A stretch of 64,000 nt of DNA from Aureibaculum luteum (GCF_003449015.1 NZ_QRGD01000004.1:62001-126000), one strand, 5' to 3'. Shown: positions 17,635 to 28,237, numbered from the stretch's first letter. Numbers and translations: made by a program. The notes: generated from the letters alone by a model not told the origin.

Positions 17635-20046
17635 TTATTCGACAATAAATTTTTCCTGTAATTTTATATCTTCAGAAGAGGCTCCAATGCGTACTTCAAA
17701 TTGACCAGATTCAACTGTCCAATTCATATTTTTATCTAAAATTGCTAAATCATCAGGGTGCAGTATAAAGTTTACTGTTTTTGTTTCGTTCGGTTTTAAA
17801 TGTATTCTTTCAAAACCTCTAAGCTGCGAATCATAAGTGGTAACACTACTAACTTCATCTTTTACATATAATTGAACCACCTCATCCCCTGCTCTTTTAC
17901 CCGTATTTTTGATGGAGAAGGAAACATGAACATCTGCTTGTGATTTTATGGTATTGGGTGTTACTTTCAAATCACTATATTCAAAAGTTGTATAACTCAA
18001 ACCATAACCAAAAGGATATAAAGAACCTAGTACTCTTGTGTTACCAGCTCTATTTGGCCCTGCACCAGGTTGACCTGCTTGTGAGCCCGGTTTAAAAGGA
18101 AAATTTAAAGGTATTTGTCCAACCGATTTCGGAAAAGTAACTGATAATTTTCCACCTGGATTATAAGCTCCAAACAATGTTTCTGCAATAACTTCACCAG
18201 CTGCTGTACTAGGAAACCAAGCCTCTAATATAGCAGGTAAAAATTTATTTTCCCAATTAATAGTTAGTGGCTGTCCATTAATAAGCACTAAAACTACAGG
18301 TTTTCCTGTTGCATATAATGCTTGAACTAATTGTAGTTGACGACCAGGTAAATCTAAACTAGTTCTTGATTTTGACTCACCAACGGTATTGTCATCCTCA
18401 CCAACCACAGCAATAATAATATCAGATTTTTTTGCTTGTTCTACTGCCGCATCGATATCCTCTTGTTCTTTTCTAGACAATGGTGTTGGAATAATTTCAC
18501 TCTCAGGCCAATTAGGATCAATAACATCACAACCTTTAACATAATTAACGTCTACTTTAGTACCTGCATACTTTTTTATACCTTGATAGACAGAAGTTGA
18601 AGGATTAAATGCGGGACCATATCTACTATATGTAAAACTTGTTTCATCAGCTAAAGGTCCAGTTACCAAAATGTTCTTGATTTCATTAACATCTAATGGC
18701 AACAGATTATTTTCATTCTTTAGCAACACTAAAGCTTCTCGATTTATTTGCTTTGAAAAAGCTTGATCTTCCTTGGTATGTACCAATTTATCTGCGGCCT
18801 TTGTATCTTTTACATAGGGACTATCAAACAAGCCTAATCTGAATTTGACTCTTAATACATCAGCTACTCTAGCATCAATAGTCTTCATTGAAATTTCCCC
18901 ATCATGAATTAATTCACGTAAAGGTTCAATAAATGATTCTGGTGTTCTAAACGTGGTACGAACATTTAAACCTGCTTCTATAACTTGACGAACCGCTTCT
19001 TTATAATCTTTAGCAACATGGTGTTTATCAGAAACATATTCTACGGCTTCACTATCAGAAACTACATAGCCGTTAAATCCGAATTTTTCACGTAGTAATT
19101 CTGTCAAAAAATAATGACTACCAGTTATTGGTACACCATCATAATCGTTATAACTACTCATAACACCCATAGGTGCGGCTTCTTTTATAACTTTTTCAAA
19201 AGGGTATAAATACATTTGAAACATTTCACGCGGTGCCACATGTGGATCTGTTCTTGCTTCTCCATCACGAGCTCCTTTTGGAACACTATATACCGCAAAA
19301 TGTTTTAAAGTTGAGGCTACACCTTCAGATTGAATTCCCAACACCATTTGCTTACCTAATTCTGAAATATGGTAAGGTTCTTCACCATAACATTCTATTA
19401 CGCGTCCCCAACGTGGGTCACGAGCAACATCTAAAATGGGAGCGTAAACATTAGTATATCCTAAAGCTTTGGCTTCACGACCAACGATGCTTCCTGCTTT
19501 GTAAACCAACTCTTTATTCCATGTACTACCAATTCCAATTGGTGCTGGTAAGGGCGTTGCTTTTTCGTGACATAATCCATGAATACCTTCATTGGTAAAG
19601 TCAACAGGAATACCCATTCGCGTTTCTTCTACAAACCACTTTTGAACGATATTAATAGTTTCGGCATGTGTACTATAGGGAAAGGCATATTTAGTATGCG
19701 TTTTTTCTTGATTCCAAATGGTATTTAAATGTTCATCAATATTGGCAATACCATCTTTCCAAACCTCATTTTTCCATTGGTCAGTTGGTAACTCATCTTG
19801 TAATACACGAGCAAAACCATAAAGTGTGGTTAATTGACATGTTTTCTCATTCACATTCATTAATGAAACTAGATTTTTAACACGAGCTTCCAAAGGAGCT
19901 TTTGAATCTTCAAAGACTTCTTTGGTACCATTTTTATTAAAATCAATCCAATCTTTATGATATATATTATCCTTTTCCGATTTCATTCCTATAAATAAAA
20001 ACGATGTGATAAGAAGTACTAGTAATTTTTGTTGTTTAAAGATCAT
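17635..20046 (-). CDS. Glycoside hydrolase family 3, beta-glycosidase (beta-xylosidase or beta-glucosidase type)
   Basis: This 803-residue exported enzyme removes single beta-linked sugars from oligosaccharide ends. After a short signal peptide come the GH3 barrel, with substrate-binding Lys248-His249 in LKHFAVY and nucleophile Asp331 in GYVVSDSEAVEYV, then the alpha/beta sandwich with VVGEDDNTVGESKSR, and a C-terminal fibronectin III-like domain near 690-800. The SDSEAV form of the nucleophile segment differs from the SDW form common in glucosidases and fits enzymes active on xylose-type substrates, but this does not prove specificity. It is the last gene of an operon with a GH88 and a nucleoside-hydrolase-like protein, so it probably trims what GH88 exposes. 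Confidence 0.92.
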   Translation of the reverse strand: MIFKQQKLLVLLITSFLFIGMKSEKDNIYHKDWIDFNKNGTKEVFEDSKAPLEARVKNLVSLMNVNEKTCQLTTLYGFARVLQDELPTDQWKNEVWKDGIANIDEHLNTIWNQEKTHTKYAFPYSTHAETINIVQKWFVEETRMGIPVDFTNEGIHGLCHEKATPLPAPIGIGSTWNKELVYKAGSIVGREAKALGYTNVYAPILDVARDPRWGRVIECYGEEPYHISELGKQMVLGIQSEGVASTLKHFAVYSVPKGARDGEARTDPHVAPREMFQMYLYPFEKVIKEAAPMGVMSSYNDYDGVPITGSHYFLTELLREKFGFNGYVVSDSEAVEYVSDKHHVAKDYKEAVRQVIEAGLNVRTTFRTPESFIEPLRELIHDGEISMKTIDARVADVLRVKFRLGLFDSPYVKDTKAADKLVHTKEDQAFSKQINREALVLLKNENNLLPLDVNEIKNILVTGPLADETSFTYSRYGPAFNPSTSVYQGIKKYAGTKVDVNYVKGCDVIDPNWPESEIIPTPLSRKEQEDIDAAVEQAKKSDIIIAVVGEDDNTVGESKSRTSLDLPGRQLQLVQALYATGKPVVLVLINGQPLTINWENKFLPAILEAWFPSTAAGEVIAETLFGAYNPGGKLSVTFPKSVGQIPLNFPFKPGSQAGQPGAGPNRAGNTRVLGSLYPFGYGLSYTTFEYSDLKVTPNTIKSQADVHVSFSIKNTGKRAGDEVVQLYVKDEVSSVTTYDSQLRGFERIHLKPNETKTVNFILHPDDLAILDKNMNWTVESGQFEVRIGASSEDIKLQEKFIVE

Positions 20047-20066
20047 ATGCTTTTTTTAAACCGTAA

Positions 20067-20945
20067 TTATTTCGTCTGGTTTTCAATAATTTTTTTAGCC
20101 ATATCAGGATTCGTTTTTTGTTTTCCTGTTAAAAGGTAAATAATCATTCCTGCATCAGAAGGATCAAAATCTCCTTTTTTTATACAGGTTAATTGTCGGT
20201 CGTATAACCAATCCAATTGATTTTTTAATTCTTCAGAGGTTTCTCGAATGGATAATGTTTTCATCCAATCGTACAAATGCTTAGGAGCTTTTAATCCTAC
20301 ATAGCCATCACCACCATTTTGATCCTTAATGCGATCAACTATTAAACCTTTTGACTCAAATTTTTCACGTATCTCATTCCAAGTCCACCCAGAATGACTT
20401 TCCCATTTAGTGTATGGTTTATCCGAATGTCTATTATTCCAATTCGAATGTGAGATAATTCTTACATATTTTAATTTAGATTCCATGGCATTATTTAATC
20501 CACTTCCCACTACATGCATAGGTCCTGCTGCTACTATAGTCAACGGACTATTTTTACTTGACTTATTAATTTCATTTGTTATTGCCTCAATTGCTTTGGT
20601 AGAATCACTTACCGCTTCAATAAAATTAGATTTCTTGAATTGATATATTTCTTTTCCTTCCAGAGCACTTATTAGCATTTGCTTTTTACCATCACTTTTC
20701 TCGTGATTGCTACCCCAAATATGATCACTAAAGGTATATACCGTCAAACTATCTTGCAAATTTCTCGCAGAAAGTAATGCCAAACTTAATGGCGTAGCTG
20801 CCCAATCATCATGATCATGCTCATTACCATCAGAACTTATTACAATTCTACCAGTTGTATATGGTATAGTTTGCCCAAATACATTCGCAAATGGAATAAA
20901 ATTTAAAATTAAAACACTTAGTATATACCTGGATTGATTGAACAT
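20067..20945 (-). CDS. Secreted nucleoside-hydrolase-like protein of unknown function
   Basis: This 292-residue protein has a signal peptide ending near residue 24 (VFGQT). The N-terminal GRIVISSDGNEHDHDDWAAT segment resembles the aspartate-rich calcium site of inosine-uridine nucleoside hydrolases (their DxDxxxDD pattern), though the spacing is changed. A central IVAAGPMHVVGSGL segment fits the family's glycine-rich turn after a beta strand. I do not recognise the exact family. It sits 20 bp upstream of the GH3 gene and 75 bp downstream of GH88, so it is likely co-expressed and exported with them. A role as a glycosidase on a sugar rather than a nucleoside is an inference from this context. 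Confidence 0.7.
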   Translation of the reverse strand: MFNQSRYILSVLILNFIPFANVFGQTIPYTTGRIVISSDGNEHDHDDWAATPLSLALLSARNLQDSLTVYTFSDHIWGSNHEKSDGKKQMLISALEGKEIYQFKKSNFIEAVSDSTKAIEAITNEINKSSKNSPLTIVAAGPMHVVGSGLNNAMESKLKYVRIISHSNWNNRHSDKPYTKWESHSGWTWNEIREKFESKGLIVDRIKDQNGGDGYVGLKAPKHLYDWMKTLSIRETSEELKNQLDWLYDRQLTCIKKGDFDPSDAGMIIYLLTGKQKTNPDMAKKIIENQTK

Positions 20946-21020
20946 ATAAAACTATTTATAGCTGCAAAATTAACAAAAAGAGAATTTCAAATATTGATCC
21001 GTTTGAAATGAGATAAGATC

Positions 21021-22244
21021 CTATTTATTAAGTTTTTCCATTTTTTTAAGTCTCATCAAAGCTTCCATATAATAATAATCAGCATAAATTATTGGAATAT
21101 CTATTTCTGAATTTTTAGGATAATGTCCGGTTGAATGTAATAATAAAGCTTGATTAGTATCGCCACTTAAATATTCTTTAGATGATAATATTTCAATATA
21201 GCGAGAAGCCGCATTTATATATTTTTCTTTTAAATCTTCATCTTTTACTAAGCCAGCTAACTCTAACATACCGCAAGCAGCTACGGCTGCAGCCGATGCA
21301 TCTCTAGGTGCATTTGGTATTTTAGGATCATCAAAATCCCAATAAGGAATACCATCTTTAGGTAAACGATTCATATAGTGATCAGCTAATTTAATAGCTG
21401 TATCTAAAAACTCTTGTTCTCCAGTTTCTCTATAAGCCATTGAAAATCCGTAAATACCCCAGCCTTGTCCTCTTGCCCACATCGATTCTTTAGCATAACC
21501 TTGATGTGTATGACCTCCTAAAAATTCACCTGTTTTTTCATCAAATGAAGCTACGTGATACACGGCACTGTCTTTACGTACACTATGCTCCATGGTTTTT
21601 TCGGCATGACTTTTAGCAATATCATAAAGTCTTTGTTCTCCCCCATTCTTAGCCGCCCAAAAAAGTAACTCTAAATTCATCATATTATCTATGATGGTAT
21701 TGTATTGAAATTTTTCCTTTTGGCTTGGCCATGATAAAATTGTACCCACTGTAGGATTGTACAATGTAGCTAATGTATCTGCTGCAGCTAATAATATTTC
21801 TTTATAAGCTTCATTCCCTGTTAATCGATATCCATTACCATAACTACAATATACCATAAAACCGATATCGTGATTATCAGCCGGTGTATAGGCGATCGTT
21901 TTAAGTGGATTGGTAAAACGTTCCGCTTGTTTTTTTATTTCTTCATCATCAGAAGCTTCATAAGCATACCATAAAACCCCTGGATAAAACCCGCTACACC
22001 AATCTTTTACACCTACAAAATGCCAATCTGTAGTTCCTTCCTTAATATTTCTTGGAAAACTATCCACAGAAGTTAACCCTTCAGCAGTTTTTTTGGTTTT
22101 CAATACATTCGTATTTAAAACTTCTTCTAGATTAAAGGCATTTGATTTTGTTATGGTATCTGCAATAGGCATTTCTTTTTTAGTCGAATTGCATGCTGCT
22201 ATTAAAAAGATAGCTAAAATTAGCAATGGCTTAGTAAGATTCAT
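21021..22244 (-). CDS. GH88 unsaturated glucuronyl hydrolase, lipoprotein
   Basis: This 407-residue enzyme removes 4,5-unsaturated uronic acid from the non-reducing end of oligosaccharides made by polysaccharide lyases. A lipoprotein signal with Cys18 (LIAACNS) is followed by the alpha/alpha barrel. The two catalytic aspartates of GH88 are recognisable: Asp126 in NHDIGFMVY and Asp186 in IIDNMMNLELLFW. The later WARGQGWGIYGF and APRDASAAAVAA motifs are also typical. Its presence implies that a lyase acts upstream; the heparinase II/III-like protein at 44261 is the candidate. It is first in an operon with the nucleoside-hydrolase-like and GH3 genes and diverges from susC. Confidence 0.92.
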   Translation of the reverse strand: MNLTKPLLILAIFLIAACNSTKKEMPIADTITKSNAFNLEEVLNTNVLKTKKTAEGLTSVDSFPRNIKEGTTDWHFVGVKDWCSGFYPGVLWYAYEASDDEEIKKQAERFTNPLKTIAYTPADNHDIGFMVYCSYGNGYRLTGNEAYKEILLAAADTLATLYNPTVGTILSWPSQKEKFQYNTIIDNMMNLELLFWAAKNGGEQRLYDIAKSHAEKTMEHSVRKDSAVYHVASFDEKTGEFLGGHTHQGYAKESMWARGQGWGIYGFSMAYRETGEQEFLDTAIKLADHYMNRLPKDGIPYWDFDDPKIPNAPRDASAAAVAACGMLELAGLVKDEDLKEKYINAASRYIEILSSKEYLSGDTNQALLLHSTGHYPKNSEIDIPIIYADYYYMEALMRLKKMEKLNK

Positions 22245-22847
22245 TTGTTATATTTTTAGAATAATTAGTATTGTATTTTTCTATTACAATTTTACTGAGA
22301 ATCTAAAACACCGAGCATAAATTAGTATTCAAAAACTATAAAATATCACTCTTTTAGATGTGTAATCCTTTTGATTACTATTATAATGTGACATTTGTTT
22401 TTTGAAGTCCTAATATATTTATAAAAACTATTGTTTAAAATGAATGTGTATCATTTATTAAGTAAATACGAATTCACTTCACCTTGAATTATCTTCTAAT
22501 ACAATTTAAAAAATACAGTTATAGATAAGAACATCAGCACATTAATTGTATACTAACCTGTCTAAATTTAAAATCTATTTTACTCTTTATTGGAATGGCA
22601 TAATCAACTACCACTACATAAACTTTAACTAATATTTAATATTTAATTAATAATTAATTAACAACTACTAAAAGTAAGCTATTTTTAAAAATGCTTGCAA
22701 ACAAAGGTGTTTAATAGTTAAATGAACTATGTTTTATAGTTTTTGAATATTAATTTATAAATACCTTTCTTAAATCTTTTTAATATTGTGTAATGATTTT
22801 AAAGAAAAAATCAATACTTAAATTACTAACTTAAAAATGACAATTTT
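22245..22847. other. Divergent regulatory region between GH88 and susC
   Basis: This 603-bp, very AT-rich stretch separates the divergent GH88 and susC starts and contains no supported gene. No exact TAnnTTTG box is seen on the susC side; the nearest form is TACCTTTC at 22762-22769, with TTTG 16 bases upstream at 22742-22745, which is a weak candidate. The long leader before susC and the self-complementary AATTAATAATTAATT-type tract near 22643-22662 are noteworthy but not assignable. Binding sites for the HTCS regulator would be expected here. Confidence 0.6.
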
Positions 22848-25800
22848 ATGATTAAAATTAAACACAATCAGAGAAATCTGAATCATTTTTACGGTCTATT
22901 CATTATAATAGGCTTTCTGTTTTGCGGAGTGTTCACTCAGGTGCATGCTGCAAAAAATAGTTCAGTAAATGAATTTAAACAAACTACCACAGTAACTGGT
23001 AATGTTATTAGTGCAGACGATAACATGCCGCTGCCGGGGGTAAATGTTTTTGTAAAAGGTACACAAAATGGTGTTGTTACAGATTTTGATGGAAACTATA
23101 CCATTAATAATGTTGCATCAGATGCCGTATTGGTATATAGTTTTGTTGGGTTTTCTACAAAAGAAGTAACTGTAAACAGTCAAAGCTCAATCAATGTTAT
23201 ATTAGAAGTAGATGCTCAAACTTTAGACGAAGTTATAGTAGTTGGTTATGGAACAGCAAAAAAGGAAACTTTGACAGGTTCTGTTGAACAAATTAAAGCT
23301 GAAGCTTTTGAAGATATAGCTGTAGGTAGTCCTGCATTAGCTCTTCAAGGTAGAACACCAGGTTTAGTTGTTACACGTACTTCTTCTAGACCCGGTGATG
23401 AGGGGGTTAATTTTCTTATTAGAGGAGCCTCTTCTATTAATGGTATAGAACCTCTTATCGTAATAGATGGTATTCCTACAATAAATTCATCAACGTTTAA
23501 TGATATGAATCCCAATGATATTGAAAACATAAGTGTTTTAAAAGGAGGATCTGCATCTATATATGGATCACGTGCTGCAGGTGGTGTTATTTTGGTTACT
23601 ACTAAAAAAGGAAAAGGAGATGTTAAAGTTGAAATAGGTTCAATTTTAAGGATGGGTACTATAGGTATTCGCCCACCATCACCAACGATGTCTGAATATG
23701 GACAACTTTATTTAGCGGCAGTTGATGAAGATTTAGCTTCTGGTAAGCCGCCTCGTTTTTTCTTTTGGAATGATCGTCCAACTGTAGAGAGAATTGCTTC
23801 AGGAGATGAAGGTTTTTATGATTTACCTATAAACGGAAATATATGGTTGGGTAATTCAGCTAAATTTGATGAAATGTTTGGTAATTCAAATTCGAGCCAA
23901 CATAATTTAAGTGTATCGGGCGGCGGAGATAAAAGTAATTACCGTGTTTCAGCCGGATATGATAAAAATGTTGGTGGTTTAAAAGTTGCTGATGATAGTG
24001 CAGATAGATATAATTTCTCTATAAATTATGGTCTTGACATCAGCGATAGATTAAGTGTTAATACTAATGTTACTTATTTTCATAATAGCTTTTCAGGACC
24101 TGCAGCAGGTTTAGCAAGGGAAGCCGCTACATGGGATGCTCCCTTATTTCCTACGTATAACCCCGACGGACAATATTATGCTAATTTTGGAGGAGTTAAT
24201 ATTACGGGTGATAGAAATGCAATAGCACAAGTTAAAGATGCCGGTCGTGAAAATTATACAAGAGAGCAGTTTAAAATAGCTGCACAGGCTACTTATAAAA
24301 TAACCGAACATTTAAATGCTACTGGATCTTATGCTATTAGTAAGCAAAATAGCAAATGGCAAAGATATGCAGTATCAGTACCTTTATATAGTTGGCAAGG
24401 TGGTTTCTCTAATAATATAAACAATACAACTTTTATTGAAGAAGGAACTGGACCTGATAACAAAGACGGTAACATAACTTATAAGAATTATAAAGGAGCT
24501 TTAAATTATAGTAATAGCTTTGGAGATCATAATGTATCAGGACTTGTAGCTGTTGAAGCGGAAAAAAATATAATTGATGAGTATTACATGAGGAGAAATG
24601 GTTTTGTTGACTATGGTGTATATGATATAAACATTGGAGCTACAGATCAACTTGTAACCACTTCAGGTGGTGGTAATACCTGGGGGTCATACGGTTATAT
24701 AGGTCGTGTAAATTATGATTATAAAAGCAAATATTTATTGGAAGTACAAGGCAGACGCGATGGATCTTCAAGATTTGCAGATGGAAAAAAATGGTCTAAT
24801 TATGGTAGTATATCTGCTGGTTGGGTTTTAAGTGCTGAAGATTTTCTTAAGGATAGTGAATTAATATCATTCTTAAAAATAAGAGGTGGTTATGGTGAAT
24901 TAGGTAGTACGTCAGGTATTGGTAATTTTGGATATTTATCTACAGTTGGCTTTGGTTCAACTGTTTTTGGTCAAACTAATGCTTCACAACAAGCAACTTC
25001 AAGAGCCAGTAGCTTATTTAGCAGTACTACAACATGGGAAAGGATTGCAACAAAAGAAATTGGTGTAGACTTTAGATTGTTTAAGGATAAAATGTTTGGT
25101 TCATTTGACCTTTATCAAAAAGAGAATATTGGTATGCTAGTGAGAGGTATTTTACCACAAGTTCTTGGTACCAACGCTCCATATACTAATATAGGGACTC
25201 TTGAAACAAATGGTTGGGAAGCAATGTTAGGATGGAGAGATAAAATTGGTGACGATTTAGATTTTACCGTAAGTGCAAACATGAGTGATAGTAGAAATGA
25301 AATTACTAAATATGATGGAGCTCAATCAATTGTAGAGAACTTAAATGCTGCATCTGCTGGTAGAAACATATTAGGTAAACCTATTAACTCATTTTATTTA
25401 TGGGAAACTGATGGTTATTTTGATTCTCAAACTGAAGTTGATGCGTATTATGCAAGTCTTAATCCAGGAGGAATATTACCATCGCAAACTTCAAATGACG
25501 CTTTACGTCCTGGAGATATGCGAGTTGTAGATTCTAATGGAGACGGAACTCTTGATAATGATGATTTAACCTACAAAGGAGACAATGCTACTCATTATGT
25601 TTATGGTTTGAATTTTAATGTGAATTATAAGAATTTTGATTTAAGTGCATTTTTCCAAGGTGTTCTTAATCATCAAATCTATAGAACAGGTTATTTTGCA
25701 CAACCTTTCCAAGCAGAATGGCAAAACCAATCTAATACATGGTTAGGCAGAACATGGACTGAAGATAACCGTAATGCAGAGTTTCCTAGATTAACAACCC

Positions 25801-26078
25801 AACGTGGATTATCGAAATGGAACTATAGAAGTAAAGATCATATATTACAAAACAATAGATATATGAGATTAAAATCTCTAATAGTAGGTTATAATATTAA
25901 AGGAGTGAAAATAGGTAATACACCTATCGATAATATCCGAATTTATTTTTCAGGAAATGATTTGTTTGAATTCACCAGTGTAAAAGATGGATATGACCCT
26001 GAATTTCAAGCGAGTACTAATGCAAGTGTTTATCCATTTATGCGTACATGGGCATTGGGTTTAAAATTATCACTTTAA
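22848..26078 (+). CDS. susC: SusC-like TonB-dependent outer-membrane transporter
   Basis: This 1076-residue outer-membrane channel imports oligosaccharides with energy from TonB. A long signal peptide (about 1-35) is followed by a carboxypeptidase-like regulatory domain (about 46-125, with PLPGVNVFVKG and TDFDGNYTI). The SusC-typical DEVIVVGYGTAKKETLTGSV joins it to the plug domain, which includes the LQGRTPGLVV and IRGASSINGIEPLIVIDG motifs, and then to the 22-strand barrel ending in WALGLKLSL. The susD start lies 30 bp downstream. No ECF sigma/anti-sigma pair accompanies it, in keeping with HTCS control. It is the only SusC in the window and presumably imports the products of the sulfatase locus. 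Confidence 0.96.
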   Translation: MIKIKHNQRNLNHFYGLFIIIGFLFCGVFTQVHAAKNSSVNEFKQTTTVTGNVISADDNMPLPGVNVFVKGTQNGVVTDFDGNYTINNVASDAVLVYSFVGFSTKEVTVNSQSSINVILEVDAQTLDEVIVVGYGTAKKETLTGSVEQIKAEAFEDIAVGSPALALQGRTPGLVVTRTSSRPGDEGVNFLIRGASSINGIEPLIVIDGIPTINSSTFNDMNPNDIENISVLKGGSASIYGSRAAGGVILVTTKKGKGDVKVEIGSILRMGTIGIRPPSPTMSEYGQLYLAAVDEDLASGKPPRFFFWNDRPTVERIASGDEGFYDLPINGNIWLGNSAKFDEMFGNSNSSQHNLSVSGGGDKSNYRVSAGYDKNVGGLKVADDSADRYNFSINYGLDISDRLSVNTNVTYFHNSFSGPAAGLAREAATWDAPLFPTYNPDGQYYANFGGVNITGDRNAIAQVKDAGRENYTREQFKIAAQATYKITEHLNATGSYAISKQNSKWQRYAVSVPLYSWQGGFSNNINNTTFIEEGTGPDNKDGNITYKNYKGALNYSNSFGDHNVSGLVAVEAEKNIIDEYYMRRNGFVDYGVYDINIGATDQLVTTSGGGNTWGSYGYIGRVNYDYKSKYLLEVQGRRDGSSRFADGKKWSNYGSISAGWVLSAEDFLKDSELISFLKIRGGYGELGSTSGIGNFGYLSTVGFGSTVFGQTNASQQATSRASSLFSSTTTWERIATKEIGVDFRLFKDKMFGSFDLYQKENIGMLVRGILPQVLGTNAPYTNIGTLETNGWEAMLGWRDKIGDDLDFTVSANMSDSRNEITKYDGAQSIVENLNAASAGRNILGKPINSFYLWETDGYFDSQTEVDAYYASLNPGGILPSQTSNDALRPGDMRVVDSNGDGTLDNDDLTYKGDNATHYVYGLNFNVNYKNFDLSAFFQGVLNHQIYRTGYFAQPFQAEWQNQSNTWLGRTWTEDNRNAEFPRLTTQRGLSKWNYRSKDHILQNNRYMRLKSLIVGYNIKGVKIGNTPIDNIRIYFSGNDLFEFTSVKDGYDPEFQASTNASVYPFMRTWALGLKLSL

Positions 26079-26108
26079 GATAACTAATAATAATAAAATC
26101 ATAAACAA

Positions 26109-27890
26109 ATGAAAAAAATAATATATATAATAATTCCGTGCGTAATGATGCTCTTTACATCTTGTGCAGACGACTTTATTGATTTGACACCACCTGCTTC
26201 AATTACTGACGATGTTTATTACACTGAAGCTGAGCATTTTTTAACAGGATCAAACAGATTCTATACAAACTTAATAAGATGGAATGACCAAGATGTATTT
26301 TCAGATCATGGTTCCGATTTAGTAGGTTATACGGAAGACAGTGACATGCAAGAATATAGTAGAGGTGACACTCAAGCACCAGCAAATGATAGTTATTATT
26401 CAAATGCTTATAATGCTATTAGAGATATGAACCTATTACTATCGAGAGCTGAAGCATATGAAGGAAATGACATAGGTGAGTATGTAGCTGCGACTAAATT
26501 TCATAGAGCTTGGCAATATTTCTTTTTAGTACAACGATTTGGAGGTGTAACTATAGTAACAGAACCTCTTGATGTTAATTCGGAAGCATTATATGGACCA
26601 CGTAATAGTAGATATGAAGTGGTTGCTCAAATATTAACTGACTTAGACGATGCTATTGCTGGTTTACCTGCAGAACAAGATATCGCCTCTGGTGATAAAG
26701 GCAAGATTAGTAAATGGGCAGCTATGTCATTCAAAGCAGAAGTACTATTACACGAAGCTACTTGGATGAAATATGTTGGCACTACAACTGATGGTGATGG
26801 AACTTCCACAGGTGCTGGTAGTGCTGGTTTTAATGATTCAAATATCAATATCTACCTTCAAGAAGCAGTTACCTTAACTAAAACGGTAATGGATCAAGGT
26901 GGTTTTGAACTATGGAATCACAATGCAGATCTTGATAATTTGAGTTCAAATTTCTTATTTAATTTAGAAGATGGTGGCTCTAACCCTGGTGGTTATGATA
27001 AGGCTACAAATAATGAGTATATTTTTTACAATAAATACGATTTTACATTCAGACAGGCAGGTACATTAGTAAGTCACGTTTATGAAGGGAGATTAAAACC
27101 TAGCAGAAAAATGGTAGATATGTTTTTATGTGATGATGGATTACCAATAGCTCAATCTCCTAGGTTTCAAGGATACGCAAATACACCTGACGAATTCCAA
27201 AACAGAGACTATAGAATGAGGGCTTATTTTACCTATCATAAAAACCTTGGTGAAATCCCTCAAAATGGAGATGTTACTTTAAGTGGAACAAACAATTTTG
27301 GTTACTTCAATTCAAAATTTATGAGTTGGAAATGGGGAACAGATGAGGCTTATAGAGCAACAACAACTGAAGCCTATGACATGCCTTTTATACGATTGGC
27401 TGAAGTATATTTAATGTATGCGGAAGCTTTATATGAATTAAATGGTAGTCTTTCTGATGAAGAAATGGAGGAATCTATTAATTTGGTAAAAGCTAGAGCT
27501 GGTTTACCTGGAATAACTAACGCCTTTTTATCTTCTAATAATATGGATATTAAAACCGAAATTAGAAGAGAGCGTACTATTGAACTTTATGCAGAAAGTG
27601 CAACAAGGTTTAATGACTTAAAACGATGGGGTATTGCAGAGCAAGAATTAGGTGAAGCAATTTATGGTGCAGTTATAGAAGGTACAGTTTATGAAAGTAC
27701 ACCTGCCTTATACGACCCATCTAAATATGGTTACGGTGAAGAAACTACGACGACAGGAGTTGGTCCAAGAAGATGTCTTGTAGTTCAGCCTTCAGCGATT
27801 CGTAACTTTTCAAAAGATGACTATCTATTTCCGGTACCTACATCTCAGACCGGTTTAAATGATGAGTTATTACAAAATCCTGGATACTAG
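26109..27890 (+). CDS. susD: SusD-like surface glycan-binding lipoprotein
   Basis: This 593-residue lipoprotein sits on the outer-membrane surface as a lid on the SusC channel and binds glycan. The signal ends in LFTSC with lipidated Cys19, followed by ADDFIDL, a form frequent in SusD proteins. The helical core with tetratricopeptide-like pairs is visible, as is the late IRLAEVYLMYAEALYELNG motif and the C-terminal IRRERTIELYAESATRFNDLKRWG segment that marks the family. It follows susC by 30 bp and ends ahead of a strong hairpin terminator. The bound sugar cannot be inferred from sequence. Confidence 0.96.
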   Translation: MKKIIYIIIPCVMMLFTSCADDFIDLTPPASITDDVYYTEAEHFLTGSNRFYTNLIRWNDQDVFSDHGSDLVGYTEDSDMQEYSRGDTQAPANDSYYSNAYNAIRDMNLLLSRAEAYEGNDIGEYVAATKFHRAWQYFFLVQRFGGVTIVTEPLDVNSEALYGPRNSRYEVVAQILTDLDDAIAGLPAEQDIASGDKGKISKWAAMSFKAEVLLHEATWMKYVGTTTDGDGTSTGAGSAGFNDSNINIYLQEAVTLTKTVMDQGGFELWNHNADLDNLSSNFLFNLEDGGSNPGGYDKATNNEYIFYNKYDFTFRQAGTLVSHVYEGRLKPSRKMVDMFLCDDGLPIAQSPRFQGYANTPDEFQNRDYRMRAYFTYHKNLGEIPQNGDVTLSGTNNFGYFNSKFMSWKWGTDEAYRATTTEAYDMPFIRLAEVYLMYAEALYELNGSLSDEEMEESINLVKARAGLPGITNAFLSSNNMDIKTEIRRERTIELYAESATRFNDLKRWGIAEQELGEAIYGAVIEGTVYESTPALYDPSKYGYGEETTTTGVGPRRCLVVQPSAIRNFSKDDYLFPVPTSQTGLNDELLQNPGY

Positions 27891-27925
27891 TTTCAGAGAA
27901 AATAATTATTTGAGTTAGATTGCAG

Positions 27926-27956
27926 AACGGCTATAAACTATATGTTTATAGCCGTT
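27926..27956 (+). terminator. Terminator after susD
   Basis: A 13-bp perfect stem, AACGGCTATAAAC (27926-27938) and GTTTATAGCCGTT (27944-27956), has a 5-base loop and is followed by TCTATTTTGTTAT. It lies 36 bp past the susD stop. The tight stem and loop make this the most convincing hairpin in the window. Confidence 0.8.
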
Positions 27957-28090
27957 TCTATTTTGTTATAATTCCTGTTTGGAGTAAATAAAGAATGAAT
28001 CCTGAAGCGTTTGGAGTATCGAAAACTTCTAGATATAAATTTTCTTGTACCTATAAAATTCAAACGTAGAGCCACGGATTTTATACAAGA

Positions 28091-28237
28091 AACTAAGACC
28101 TTATTGAGTTGTTAATTCGGATGGTTCCTAAGAATGAATATAGAAGGGTTGTCTATGTTGAGAACTATTTGTGTAAACGAATTGAAGAAGGCTTCTCGAT
28201 ACACCACGCCAAAAAGCGTGGCACTCGAAGTGACGTA
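28091..28237 (+). repeat. Interspersed repeat, unit A
   Basis: The longest of three related units in the susD downstream gap. It begins with AACTAAGACC and ends with a 76-bp part (28162-28237) that matches unit B at the same spacing and about 88 percent identity. The 3' part holds the hairpin CCACGCCAAAAAGCGTGG. Elements of this look, with palindromic GTATCGAGAAC/GTTCTCGATAC parts, are familiar to me as non-coding repeats in flavobacterial intergenic DNA, but I cannot search for further copies. Confidence 0.75.
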
